A stretch of 64,000 bases of DNA from Caldilinea sp. CFX5 (lineage in GTDB: Bacteria; Chloroflexota; Anaerolineae; Caldilineales; Caldilineaceae), in contig QWII01000012.1 in assembly GCA_021405325.1 (NCBI GenBank), forward strand, positions 83,401 through 147,400, written 5' to 3'. The position numbers and the translations under genes were made by a program. Position 1 is the stretch's first letter, and each line of letters starts with the position of its first letter. Under the pieces are notes generated by a model that saw nothing but the letters and a program-made list of their open reading frames with translations, made no database searches and was not told the origin of the DNA. Of this stretch, positions 8,354-16,525 are shown piece after piece.

Positions 8354-9139
8354 CTATTTTTCGTCTTCGTCATCCTCCCACTCATCGTCTTCTTCCCAGT
8401 CCGGGTACTGTTGCGGCGCGGTGCCGACACTTTCGACAATCCGGGGATACTCGGCCTCCGGGTCGCCATTTTCGTTGATGGCATGAAGTTTGACATTGAA
8501 GCGCCATTCGTCGCCATAATCAAAGAGATAGAGGAAGTTCTGCCCTTTGCGCAGGTTGAGGGAGGCCAGGGTGGTTGTGCGTACATCACCAGCGGCCTCT
8601 TCGTCCTCGTACTCATCATCATCGTCATCAGCAGCAAAGGGGCTACCCATCTGGAGCATCTGATTCAGTTGCTCATCCGACATGCCGCTAACGGTGTTTT
8701 CGATGTTGCCCAGCAACATCTGCACCATCGTCGGCGGCAGCCCCATTTGCTCGCTCATCACTTTCATCACCAGTTCCCGCGCCTCGGGATCACTTTTGAG
8801 CATCTGCAAGACATTGCGCATTTGGTCCGGCGTCAGGGGTTGGCGGGCAGAATCGGTGAGTAGATCACCGTACTCGTTGAGGAACGCTTCGTCTTCTTCA
8901 TCATCTTCACTCAGTGGCCCATCACCCCACGGATCGGCATCCTCCGGCAAGGTGTACTCACTGCTTTCATCCCAGGCTTTCCCGCTCATGAAGAACGAGT
9001 AGAGATGATCGGCGTTAAAATTGTAGGCATCTTGAATGGCATAGTGCAACCATTCCAAGGTTGCGTCTGCCGGCAACTCGACTTTGCGCGAAACGCCCTT
9101 GTGTTGCGGTAAGGTGACGTGAAATGTGTAGGTGCGCAT
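8354..9139 (-). CDS. Plasmid pRiA4b ORF-3-like family protein with acidic middle insert
   Basis: A 261-residue protein. The N-terminal part (YTFHVTLPQHKGVSRKVELP, then TLEWLHYAIQDAYNF and HLYSFFMSGKAW) and the C-terminal part (LNLRKGQNFLYLFDYGDEW) are the two halves of the PRiA4_ORF3 domain. Between them, about residues 90-190, lie a helical segment (QMRNVLQMLK to NQMLQMG) and runs of Asp/Glu. The C-terminal tail is also acidic. I chose ATG 9139 because AGGAGGAGAT directly precedes it; the open frame extends to 9352 through repeat sequence. The biochemical role of the family is not known. Confidence 0.88.
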   Translation of the reverse strand: MRTYTFHVTLPQHKGVSRKVELPADATLEWLHYAIQDAYNFNADHLYSFFMSGKAWDESSEYTLPEDADPWGDGPLSEDDEEDEAFLNEYGDLLTDSARQPLTPDQMRNVLQMLKSDPEARELVMKVMSEQMGLPPTMVQMLLGNIENTVSGMSDEQLNQMLQMGSPFAADDDDDEYEDEEAAGDVRTTTLASLNLRKGQNFLYLFDYGDEWRFNVKLHAINENGDPEAEYPRIVESVGTAPQQYPDWEEDDEWEDDEDEK

Positions 9140-9156
9140 GATCTCCTCCTTGTAGC

Positions 9157-9180
9157 GTGACAAGGTGACAAGGTGACAGG
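9157..9180. repeat. Short tandem array of GTGACAAG
   Basis: Three consecutive 8-bp units (GTGACAAG, GTGACAAG, GTGACAGG) lie just upstream of the start of the minus-strand gene at 9139. The same unit forms a much longer array at 58323-58386. Confidence 0.8.
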
Positions 9181-9375
9181 GCGGCAAAGGGAGGGGCTTC
9201 CTTCTCCTTGCTGCCACTTCTTGTAACCGATAGTCAAACGCGATCGTGTTGACCGCTCTTTTCAACTTCTTTGGCAAGCATACCACAACTGCGGCAAAAG
9301 GCTTGATTTGCCAATTTGCTGTACGCAGTTTGCCCCTGCGCCCGTTTCCCACATATAATCGTAGCAGCCACCTGA

Positions 9376-9495
9376 TGGGAAAATAACAGGGATTTCACCG
9401 ATTCCGCAGATTCACAAATAGAAATATCGGTGAAATCGGTGAAATCCTTGTTGCATTTTCATCGTTTGTGGTGTCGCCAAGACATGTGGCCTGTT
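9376..9495. repeat. Dispersed intergenic repeat, copy A
   Basis: This stretch matches 34752-34990 in two blocks. One is a GGGATTTCACCGATT-type block. The other is TTTTCATCGTTTGTGG followed by GCCAAGACATGTGGCCTGT, which in copy B reads TTTTCATCCTTTGTGG and GCCAAGGCATGTGACCTGT. Inside it, 9390-9402 pairs with 9435-9447 (13 bp, perfect). Together with the neighbouring word repeats this accounts for most of the gene-free stretch 9140-9656. Confidence 0.7.
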
Positions 9496-9502
9496 TACAA
9501 AT

Positions 9503-9639
9503 AGTCCGAAGTCCAAAGTCCAGAGTCCGAAGTCCAGAGTCCGAAGTCTGGAGCCGCCTATGCAGGCAACAGTCAAGCCAGAGTCGGGGAAACAGATTTC
9601 TCGACTCTGGACTAACCGACTCTGGACTAACCGACTATA
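9503..9639. repeat. Inverted array of 7-bp AGTCCGA/AGTCCAG units
   Basis: The left arm 9503-9553 consists of seven degenerate 7-bp units (AGTCCGA, AGTCCAA, AGTCCAG and so on). The right arm 9600-9639 has the complementary words (GACTCTGGACTAACC repeated). The array lies directly before the ribosome-binding site of the isomerase gene, so a folded form would be in its 5' leader. Confidence 0.75.
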
Positions 9640-9656
9640 GAAAGGGTTTATTTCTC

Positions 9657-10673
9657 ATGAGTATGCAATCCGCCGGTGCGCGCTTGCCCATCGGCCTCTG
9701 CATCTTTGGCATTGCTTATAGCGCCGGCTATACCGGCAACTGGGCCAAACGTACCGACGGCAAGCCGATTGGCCCCAATGATTTTATTGACCTGGCGGTG
9801 CGCCTGGGGCTGAGTTCGATTGAAGCGCCGCCCGAATATTTTTCTCCCGGCGCACAGAAGGCTGATCTCGTCGCTTTTCGGCAGCGGGCGCAGGCGCATG
9901 GCCTCTTCCTTGTCGTAGATGGCCCCAAAATCGACCCGGCCGCCTTCCGCCCCTGTCTGGAACAGGCAGCCTGGCTGGGGGCGAAGGTGGTGCGCTGCGT
10001 CCTTAGCGGCATTCTCTGTGGCGACCGGCGACCGCTGGGGGGCTATGATGGCTGGCAGCGCCACCTGGCCCAGATGGTGCAACATTTGAAGGCCATTGCA
10101 CCGATGGCCGAAGACCTGGGCTTAAAGATCGGCATTGAGAACCACCAGGACGCTACCTCCGCCGACCTGATTCGGGTTTGCGAAGAAGTGGGCTACCCCA
10201 ACGTCGGCATCACCCTGGACACCGGCAACCCGCTGGCTGTGGGCGAAGACCCGGTGATCTTTGCCGAACGGATTTTGCCCTATCTGGTGCATGTCCATCT
10301 GAAGGATTATCGCATGACTGCCACCCCCTCCGGCTATCGACTTTTCCACTGCCCGATTGGCGCGGGCGTCGTCGATTTTGCCGCGCTCTTTCGCCTCTTC
10401 CGCACCAAACCAGAGGTGGCAACGCATATTGAAATGGCGGCGCTGGGTGAACGGCATATTCGGCTGCTGGAAGAGGAATACTGGACTGGTCTGGGCGACC
10501 GGCCGATCAGTGAAGTGTTGCCGGTGCTGCGGTTGATGCGCACGGCGGAGGTCGATATCGAATGGCGCACGCCGTGGGAAACGGGTGATGAAGCGATCTT
10601 GCCGACTTGGGAGATGCAGCGGTTGGAGGAGAGCGTGGCGCGCATGAGGGATGTGTTAGCTGGTTTGAACTAA
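9657..10673 (+). CDS. Sugar phosphate isomerase/epimerase family protein (AP endonuclease 2-like TIM barrel)
   Basis: A 338-residue xylose isomerase-like TIM barrel. Metal ligands expected for the family are visible: Glu in KIGIENHQD, Asp in GITLDTGNP, His in VHVHLKDYR and Glu in THIEMAALGE. The open frame extends upstream to 9468, but that part translates a repeat; ATG 9657 follows GAAAGGG. The Gfo/Idh dehydrogenase 100 bp downstream is a common partner, for example in inositol or keto-sugar routes, so the pair may carry out successive steps. The substrate is not identifiable. Confidence 0.88.
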   Translation: MSMQSAGARLPIGLCIFGIAYSAGYTGNWAKRTDGKPIGPNDFIDLAVRLGLSSIEAPPEYFSPGAQKADLVAFRQRAQAHGLFLVVDGPKIDPAAFRPCLEQAAWLGAKVVRCVLSGILCGDRRPLGGYDGWQRHLAQMVQHLKAIAPMAEDLGLKIGIENHQDATSADLIRVCEEVGYPNVGITLDTGNPLAVGEDPVIFAERILPYLVHVHLKDYRMTATPSGYRLFHCPIGAGVVDFAALFRLFRTKPEVATHIEMAALGERHIRLLEEEYWTGLGDRPISEVLPVLRLMRTAEVDIEWRTPWETGDEAILPTWEMQRLEESVARMRDVLAGLN

Positions 10674-10716
10674 CCTTCTTCTGCGGCGCAAGGGGCGCAG
10701 AGCGCCCAGTCCGGCA

Positions 10717-10735
10717 TTCCACGCCGAGCGTGGAA
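10717..10735. repeat. Small perfect hairpin
   Basis: TTCCACGC (10717-10724) pairs with GCGTGGAA (10728-10735) around a 3-nt loop in the 99-bp gap between two genes of the same strand. There is no U-run, so it is probably not an intrinsic terminator. Confidence 0.6.
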
Positions 10736-10772
10736 CGAGCAATTTTTATCATGAATATGAAAGAATAAGGAA

Positions 10773-11873
10773 ATGACAAAGGATGCAGTTCGGGTCGGTC
10801 TCATCGGTGTGGGTGGGATCTGTGGCATGGTGCATTATCCGGGGTTGAGCCGGATCGGCGACGTGGAGATTGCCGGTATTTGTGAGCCGGAAGATGCGTT
10901 GCGCAAGCAGCGCCAGGAAGAGTGGGGCGTGGCGCTGGCCTACCCTGATAGCGAGACCTTTTTTCATGAGGTGAAGCCCGATGCGGTGGTGATTGCGACG
11001 CCCAACAAGTTTCACCGTGAATTGATTTTGGAAGCGTTTGCCAACGGCTGTCATGTTCTCTGTGAAAAGCCGCTGGGTATGGACTACGCCGAGACCGTGC
11101 AGCTTTACCAAGCCGCCAAAACCGCCGGTGTGCGCGCCATGATGGCCTTTACCTACCGCTTTGTGCCGGGGATGAACTACATTCGTCACCTGGTGCGCAG
11201 TGGGGAACTGGGCGAGATTCGCCACGCCCGCTTCCAACGGTTGCAGGATTGGGGCGAATTTGCCATCGGCTGGCGGCAATACAAGGCGATGGCCGGTTCC
11301 GGTGAACTGGGCGACATGGGCATCCATCGCATCGACTTTGCGCAGGATCTGTTGGGGCCGATCACGTCCGTTTGCGCGGCGACCAAGCAACTGGCTGCCC
11401 GCGACCGCACGCGCGACGGTCAACCCGTGCTGCCGCAAGATGTGGAAGATTGGGTGGCGTGGATTGCCGAATTTGAAGGCGGTACGACCGGCGTCTTTGA
11501 AATGGGCAAATTGACCAAAGGCTACAGCCCGCAAGGCGATCACGATCTGGCCGAACTCAACGGCACAAAAGCGTCGGCGGCCTACCGACTACATACGCCC
11601 CATGAAATTCTCTTTGGCGAACGGGGCAAACCTTACCGCGCCATCCCCGTCCCGCCTGAATTCCTAACTCGCCCCGGCTCTCCGCGTGACCCCAACGACG
11701 GCGACCCGGTGCGCACCTTCCGCTATGACCAGGCGTGGGAGTTTGTCAGCGCTATCCGCGAAGGTCGCGACCCCGTTCCCTCCTTCTACGAAGGGATGCG
11801 CGCCCAAGCCGTCGCCGATTCCATCCTGTTGGCAGCCCGTGAACGGCGCTGGGTCGATGTGCCGATGGCGTAA
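10773..11873 (+). CDS. Gfo/Idh/MocA family oxidoreductase
   Basis: A 366-residue dehydrogenase. The Rossmann motif VGLIGVGGICGMVHY is at the N-terminus, ATPNKFHRE follows, then the EKP motif (LCEKPLGM) and a GDMGIHRIDFAQDL segment carrying the probable catalytic His. TAAGGA lies just before the ATG. It follows the TIM-barrel isomerase, and the two probably form one catabolic unit. It is only distantly similar to the tandem pair at 3594-5687. Substrate unknown. Confidence 0.92.
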   Translation: MTKDAVRVGLIGVGGICGMVHYPGLSRIGDVEIAGICEPEDALRKQRQEEWGVALAYPDSETFFHEVKPDAVVIATPNKFHRELILEAFANGCHVLCEKPLGMDYAETVQLYQAAKTAGVRAMMAFTYRFVPGMNYIRHLVRSGELGEIRHARFQRLQDWGEFAIGWRQYKAMAGSGELGDMGIHRIDFAQDLLGPITSVCAATKQLAARDRTRDGQPVLPQDVEDWVAWIAEFEGGTTGVFEMGKLTKGYSPQGDHDLAELNGTKASAAYRLHTPHEILFGERGKPYRAIPVPPEFLTRPGSPRDPNDGDPVRTFRYDQAWEFVSAIREGRDPVPSFYEGMRAQAVADSILLAARERRWVDVPMA

Positions 11874-11985
11874 ATGGTGGTGAAGGCGTATCGACAATAG
11901 GAATTTCTTCGAGGATCGTCGATGCCATTTCCACACCCATCGCCATCAACCTAAGATGCTCCGATAAACGTAGTGATCTTGTCTG

Positions 11986-12086
11986 TCACCCTGAAAGGGT
12001 CTCAAGGGTATTGTAGCCGCGAGACCTTTTCAGGGTGATAGGCGAGTCTTCGCAGTATAATACCCCAGAGATCCTTTCAGGGTGGC
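11986..12086. repeat. Three copies of CACCCTGAAAGGRTCTC, two as an inverted pair
   Basis: The arm 11986-12003 pairs with 12021-12038 (18 bp, one G-U type mismatch). A third copy in the inverted orientation lies at about 12069-12086. With the next hairpin this fills most of the gene-free stretch 11874-12247. The sequence resembles small dispersed intergenic repeats rather than a gene remnant. Confidence 0.7.
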
Positions 12087-12104
12087 GGTACGGAAACTTA
12101 CGAT

Positions 12105-12162
12105 AGAGCGGGTATCTGGGAAGTAGCGCCAATCGTAGCGCTCCTCTCTAGACACCCGCTCT
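12105..12162. terminator. Stem-loop with AGAGCGGGT arms, terminator-like
   Basis: AGAGCGGGTATCT (12105-12117) pairs with AGACACCCGCTCT (12150-12162) with one mismatch, and GTTTTAT follows. It could end transcription from the dehydrogenase gene upstream. A short word array (CACGCAA, CACGTAC, CACGCAA at 12204-12224) follows before the MATE gene. Confidence 0.5.
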
Positions 12163-12247
12163 GTTTTATGGCAGGATAGCGCTTCGGCAACGAGTAAACG
12201 GTACACGCAACACGTACCACGCAACAAAAGGCGAACAACCACACATC

Positions 12248-13609
12248 ATGGAAATCCAAGCCACACTCCGCGGCAGCACCGGCCTAACCCGCCAGGTCAT
12301 CTGGTTAGCCAGTCCATTAGTCCTACAAAATCTATCGCACACTTTGTTGGGGGTCATCGATACTTACTTCGTCTCCCGCCTCAGTACCGATGCCCTGGCC
12401 GCCGTGGGGCTGGCGAGTATGATCTTTATGGCGATCTTTATGTTCTTTCGGGGGACGGCCAATAGCACCGTCGTTTTTGTCGGGCGGGCCTATGGCGAAG
12501 GCGACCCCGCCAAAATTGGCGCAGCAGTTTGGCGGGGTCTCAATATGATCGTATGGTTGTCACTGTTAGTGGCTGTGTTGCCGTGGCTCGCCGGCGTTCT
12601 CATAACGTTGGCCGCGCCGGCGGATGGTTCGGCGGTGCGTGAATTGGGCGCACAGTACCTTCAGATACGCGTCTTTGAATTGCCGCTCATCATGTTTAGC
12701 GCGGTGGTTTGGGGCTTTCTGGTGGGGCGGGGTGATTCGCGGACACCGATGTTGCTGGCCTGGTTGACGGTGCTGGCGAATATTTTCCTGGATTGGCTGC
12801 TGGTCTTGGGGAACTGGGGCGCGCCGGCGCTAGGTGTGGCCGGCGCCGCCTACGCCACGGTGATGGCGAATGGTCTCAATGCGCTCGTCAGCGCGGCAAT
12901 TCTGTGGAATCGCACCAATCGCCAACGCTATGCGACCGGCCAGCCCCGCTTTTTCGCCTGGGCCGAATTGCGGAAGACGTTGCAGGTGGGCCTGCCGCTG
13001 GGCGTTGGCGACTTTATTGAGATTGCCTCGTTTAGCGTCTTCTTTGCCCTCATTGCCCGCTTGGGCACTGATCTGCTGGCGGCGAACCAGATTGCCCTGC
13101 AATATATGAACATCTCCTTCACCCTGGGGATGGCGGTGAACATGGCAACAGCCAGCCTGGTGGCCCAATATTTGGGGGCCAAACGGCCCGACTTTGCCCA
13201 ACAAGTGACTTACCGTGCTTGTCTAGTGGCGATGACCGGCATGGGGTTGATTGGTCTGGGATACTTGGTGGCGCCTGCCGAGTTGATGCGTATCTTCAGC
13301 GATGAAGCGCATGTCATCGCTGCCGGTGTCACCATTCTACAACTGGTGGCCTTCTACCAAATTTTCGACGCCGCCGGCATCGTCCTGGCCGGTGCGCTCA
13401 ATGGCGCCGGCGACACCACCTTTACGATGATCGTGCGCTCCCTGCTCGCCTGGTTCTTCTTTATCCCGCTGGTCTGGTTCTTGATCTTCCCACTGGATAC
13501 CGGCGTTGCCGGCGCCTGGATTGCCGCGCTGGTCTATCTACTCGTCCTGACCACCATCTACATTTTCCGTTTTCGCTCCGGTCGCTGGAAGACGATTCAG
13601 GTAGGGTAG
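12248..13609 (+). CDS. MATE family efflux transporter
   Basis: A 453-residue protein with about twelve transmembrane helices in two six-helix halves. Family features include the N-terminal APLVLQNL-like helix (ASPLVLQNLSHTLLG), IDTYFVSRLS, the GDSRTPM loop between TM6 and TM7, and the matching NGAGDTTFTM loop in the second half. MATE proteins expel cationic compounds by Na+ or H+ antiport across the inner membrane. It stands alone on the plus strand, convergent with the APH-like gene. ATG 12248 is preceded at some distance by AAAAGGCG. The exported compound is unknown. Confidence 0.93.
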   Translation: MEIQATLRGSTGLTRQVIWLASPLVLQNLSHTLLGVIDTYFVSRLSTDALAAVGLASMIFMAIFMFFRGTANSTVVFVGRAYGEGDPAKIGAAVWRGLNMIVWLSLLVAVLPWLAGVLITLAAPADGSAVRELGAQYLQIRVFELPLIMFSAVVWGFLVGRGDSRTPMLLAWLTVLANIFLDWLLVLGNWGAPALGVAGAAYATVMANGLNALVSAAILWNRTNRQRYATGQPRFFAWAELRKTLQVGLPLGVGDFIEIASFSVFFALIARLGTDLLAANQIALQYMNISFTLGMAVNMATASLVAQYLGAKRPDFAQQVTYRACLVAMTGMGLIGLGYLVAPAELMRIFSDEAHVIAAGVTILQLVAFYQIFDAAGIVLAGALNGAGDTTFTMIVRSLLAWFFFIPLVWFLIFPLDTGVAGAWIAALVYLLVLTTIYIFRFRSGRWKTIQVG

Positions 13610-13622
13610 GTGAAGGCAGGAA

Positions 13623-13719
13623 GACAGGAGACACGAGACAGGAGACAGGAGACAGGAGACACGAGACAGGAGACACGAGATCGTCTCACCTCTTATCTCG
13701 TGTCTCCTGTCTCCTGTCT
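13623..13719. terminator. Inverted array of GACAGGA/GACACGA 7-mers between convergent genes
   Basis: Eight exact 7-bp units of two kinds, GACAGGA and GACACGA, occupy 13623-13678. The right arm 13695-13719 is the reverse complement of such units (ATCTCGTGTCTCCTGTCTCC...) and touches the stop codon of the minus-strand gene. It sits between two convergent genes, so it probably works as a bidirectional terminator. Confidence 0.85.
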
Positions 13720-14662
13720 AGACTTCACGCACCAGCGCCCGCATCTGCTCCGCCGTCGCCCGGAGCGTTGCCCAATCTTCCAGGTGGGCATTGTAGGCCA
13801 GGTGGTCGAGGCCGATGTGGAGATAACAGGCCACCAAGCGGGCGGCCTGATTGTGGGGGACATAGCCCACGTCCCGCCAGCGCTGCTCCAAGGCGGTGCG
13901 CAGATAGGGAATGTCGAGATTGGGTGTCCACGGAGCCCAGAACTCAAACCAGGCCAGTTCGTAGAGATGGTCGCCGTAGAGCGAACAGCCCCAGTCGAAG
14001 ACGCCGGCAAGGTGATCGTCGTCCACCAGGACATTGCGGTTGATCAGGTCACAGTGGAGCAGCGACCGGGGAATATCATCCGGCGTCACCTGTTGGAGCA
14101 AGTCGTAGCCCCAGCTAAAGGTGGCATCATCTTCCGGGGAAGTTGCCAACTTCTGGCGCCAGCCAAAGGTGCGGCGATCGGGGCCGTCATAACTGACGGT
14201 GAGTAGATGTTGCGACCAACGGTCAAAGGGCGCTTGCTCGCCCAGCCCCCAGCCGCCCATGCCGCTTGTCCCCGTTACATCAGCCGTGCGCATGGCTTCC
14301 ATTGCCCCAACCACCGCCGGCACCAAGGCGCGCCATTGATTCACATCAACGTTTTCTAGCGGTACGCCGTGGACGCGCGTCGAGATGGCGTAGTAGCCGC
14401 CAAAGGCTTCACCGATGGCCAGCACAGCCGGGATCGGCAAAGCCGCGGTGGCATAGCGATAGGCCAGTTGGTCTTTCTGAAAGTCATCGACATAATTGCC
14501 AAAGCGGATCGCCAGCTCCTGGTCGCCCTGGTGAAAGCCGAAACAGCGTGACCAAGCCCCCTCGCCGATCTGCGCAACGGCGGTGACATCCAGCTTGAGC
14601 GTGTCGGTGAGGAAGGTCTGCGCCTGCCGGCTATCGATCCCTTTGGCGTTTGGGTTGCTCAT
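13718..14662 (-). CDS. Aminoglycoside phosphotransferase (APH)-fold kinase
   Basis: A 314-residue APH/choline-kinase fold protein. The catalytic loop reads HCDLINRNVLV (His-x-Asp-x4-Asn) and is followed by the metal-binding Asp in GVFDWGCS and the helix YELAWFEFW. The N-terminal lobe has ELAIRFGNY, with a basic residue where ATP-binding Lys is expected weakly conserved. It starts 3 nt after the aldo/keto reductase stop and is the last gene of a four-gene minus-strand set. Members phosphorylate antibiotics or small metabolites. Nothing here favours resistance over metabolism. Confidence 0.85.
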   Translation of the reverse strand: MSNPNAKGIDSRQAQTFLTDTLKLDVTAVAQIGEGAWSRCFGFHQGDQELAIRFGNYVDDFQKDQLAYRYATAALPIPAVLAIGEAFGGYYAISTRVHGVPLENVDVNQWRALVPAVVGAMEAMRTADVTGTSGMGGWGLGEQAPFDRWSQHLLTVSYDGPDRRTFGWRQKLATSPEDDATFSWGYDLLQQVTPDDIPRSLLHCDLINRNVLVDDDHLAGVFDWGCSLYGDHLYELAWFEFWAPWTPNLDIPYLRTALEQRWRDVGYVPHNQAARLVACYLHIGLDHLAYNAHLEDWATLRATAEQMRALVREV

Positions 14663-14665
14663 CGG

Positions 14666-15643
14666 TTAGCTCGTCAAAATCGTTTCAATGGCGGCGATCT
14701 CTTCGGCACTGAGCGCCGGAGCATTGAGGGCAGCCACATTGTCTTCGATCTGTTCAACCCGACTGGCGCCGATGACCAGGCTGGTGACCCGGTCGTCACG
14801 CAGCGCCCAGCGGAGGGCTAATTGGGCTACACTTTGGCCGCGCGCCGTGGCAATGGCGTTGAGTTTCTGTAATTTGTCTACCAGCGCCGGGGTGATCTGC
14901 TCTTGTAGCCGACTGGTGGCCGGCTTGCCGGCACGCGAATCGGCGGGGACGCCGGCCAGGTATTTGTCCGAGAGCAACCCTTGCGCCAACGGGCTAAAGG
15001 CAATGACGCCGATGCCCAGGCGAGCCGTGTGGTGGAGCAGATCCTTTTCAATCGGGCGGTGGAGCATCGAATATTTGGGCTGGTGAATCGTGATCGGTGT
15101 GCCGAGTTTTTCCATGATCCCGGCGGCAGCACAGGTATAGGCGCCATCGTAGTTGCTAACGCCGGCGTAGAGCGCTTTGCCCTGGCGCACCACTAGGTCA
15201 AGCGCACCCATTGTTTCCTCTAACGGCGTGTTGGGGTCAAAGCGATGGGAGTAGAAGATGTCCACGTACTCCAGTTGCAGCCGTTTGAGCGATTGGTGCA
15301 GGCTGGCAACCATATACTTCTTCGATCCCCACTCACCGTAGGGGCCGGGCCACATGTTGTAACCGGCTTTGGTCGAGATGATCAACTCGTCGCGATGATT
15401 GGCAAAGTCGCTTTTCAACACCTTGCCCACATTCTCCTCGGCAATACCGGGCGGCGGGCCATAGTTGTTCGCCAGGTCGATATGGGTAATGCCCAGGTCA
15501 AAGGCGCGCCGCAACATGGCGCGTGTCTGCTCGACATCGGTAAAGTTGTGCCAGCCGCCGAGTGAAATAGCCGGCAAGAGCAAGCCGCTGCGCCCACAGC
15601 GGCGGTAGGTCATGGTGGCGTAGCGGGAAGCGGAGAAAGTCAT
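14666..15643 (-). CDS. Aldo/keto reductase, L-glyceraldehyde-3-phosphate reductase-like (YghZ type)
   Basis: A 325-residue NADPH-dependent aldo/keto reductase. The catalytic tetrad is visible: Asp in HIDLANNYG, Tyr in the same motif, Lys in IISTKAGY and His in FYSHRFDP. The stretches NNYGPPPGIAEENVGK and GYNMWPGPYGEWGSKKY are characteristic of the YghZ/Kv-beta-like subgroup, which reduces methylglyoxal and glyceraldehyde phosphate. AAGGACAACCC precedes ATG 15643. It lies 15 nt after the unknown gene and 3 nt before the APH-like gene, so all are probably cotranscribed. Confidence 0.93.
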   Translation of the reverse strand: MTFSASRYATMTYRRCGRSGLLLPAISLGGWHNFTDVEQTRAMLRRAFDLGITHIDLANNYGPPPGIAEENVGKVLKSDFANHRDELIISTKAGYNMWPGPYGEWGSKKYMVASLHQSLKRLQLEYVDIFYSHRFDPNTPLEETMGALDLVVRQGKALYAGVSNYDGAYTCAAAGIMEKLGTPITIHQPKYSMLHRPIEKDLLHHTARLGIGVIAFSPLAQGLLSDKYLAGVPADSRAGKPATSRLQEQITPALVDKLQKLNAIATARGQSVAQLALRWALRDDRVTSLVIGASRVEQIEDNVAALNAPALSAEEIAAIETILTS

Positions 15644-15658
15644 GGGTTGTCCTTGTCG

Positions 15659-16495
15659 TTAACCACAGTTTACTTCAACCAACGGAACCAGTTGATCGGA
15701 ATAGCCGTGGCGGATGCAAAAATCGGCGGCCTGTAGATCAGTGATGACGCCGAAAATGGTTTGGTCGGTTGATTCTAGCACCGCTTTGAACGCCTGTAAA
15801 AAATCAGGCGTCACCGGCAGATCAACCAGCCGCGCCCGCAGACCGGTGGCATGGGTGAGCATGGTGTGGAATTTCTGTTCCGGGCGCAGGGCCAGATGGG
15901 CGGCCTGGTTGTAGAGCGCCACGCCGACTTCGCCGCGAATGATCTGCAGCAGGGGCAAGGTGGGGTAGAAGCGCAGCCCCAGCGATAAGCCCTTGTCTCT
16001 GGTGAGGCTGCTAAAGAGGCCCACGGCATAAAGCTCGGTTGATCCCGCCATTGCGTCGAGCCAGTGGGCGACAATCGGCTGGATGATAGCGTGATAGCGT
16101 AGGAGGTCATCAATGCTTTGGGCTTGATCCTCGGCTAGCGTTTTGACCGTGATGTGGGCCGTGTCAAGATAAACATCCACTGCTGTGGTCGGGTAGAAGT
16201 GGTGGATCAGCGTTTGCACCGCTGTATAGGTGGCACGAACTTGTTGAAAGAAGGGTGATTGTGGCTGATCGGGCAATTTGAACACCAGCGACGTGCGCAG
16301 CCAGGTGCGGCTGTCACTTTGCACCATCAACGCAGGATCGGTGCGAAAATTGGGATCAGCCAGGCGCGCGTAGGTCTGCTGCACACGCATGAACTGGTAT
16401 TCCTGCACCAAACTTTTGAGATGATCGTGGTGGCGGCAGGCGCGTTGGAGAGTATGTAGGTTTCGATCACTATCCAGATCAGAGCGAATATCCAT
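15659..16495 (-). CDS. Unknown protein, possibly 2H-phosphoesterase-like
   Basis: A 278-residue soluble protein I do not recognise with confidence. YLDTAHITVKTL contains the H-h-T-h pattern of the LigT/2H phosphoesterase superfamily. A second such motif would be needed; HTMLTHATG near residue 215 is the only candidate and fits poorly. The N-terminus is helical (VQEYQFMRVQQTYARL). It lies between the DHH phosphoesterase (30 nt upstream) and the aldo/keto reductase (15 nt downstream) in one minus-strand set, which fits a role in nucleotide or phosphoester metabolism. The fold call is tentative. Confidence 0.6.
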   Translation of the reverse strand: MDIRSDLDSDRNLHTLQRACRHHDHLKSLVQEYQFMRVQQTYARLADPNFRTDPALMVQSDSRTWLRTSLVFKLPDQPQSPFFQQVRATYTAVQTLIHHFYPTTAVDVYLDTAHITVKTLAEDQAQSIDDLLRYHAIIQPIVAHWLDAMAGSTELYAVGLFSSLTRDKGLSLGLRFYPTLPLLQIIRGEVGVALYNQAAHLALRPEQKFHTMLTHATGLRARLVDLPVTPDFLQAFKAVLESTDQTIFGVITDLQAADFCIRHGYSDQLVPLVEVNCG

Positions 16496-16525
16496 CAGCG
16501 AAACCGGAGCCTTTCCGCAAATTTA

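Noticed and set aside
9468..9656. N-terminal extension of the isomerase gene
   Set aside because: The 63 codons run through 7-bp word repeats (RSPKSRVRSPESEV-like) and the TIM barrel starts after ATG 9657.
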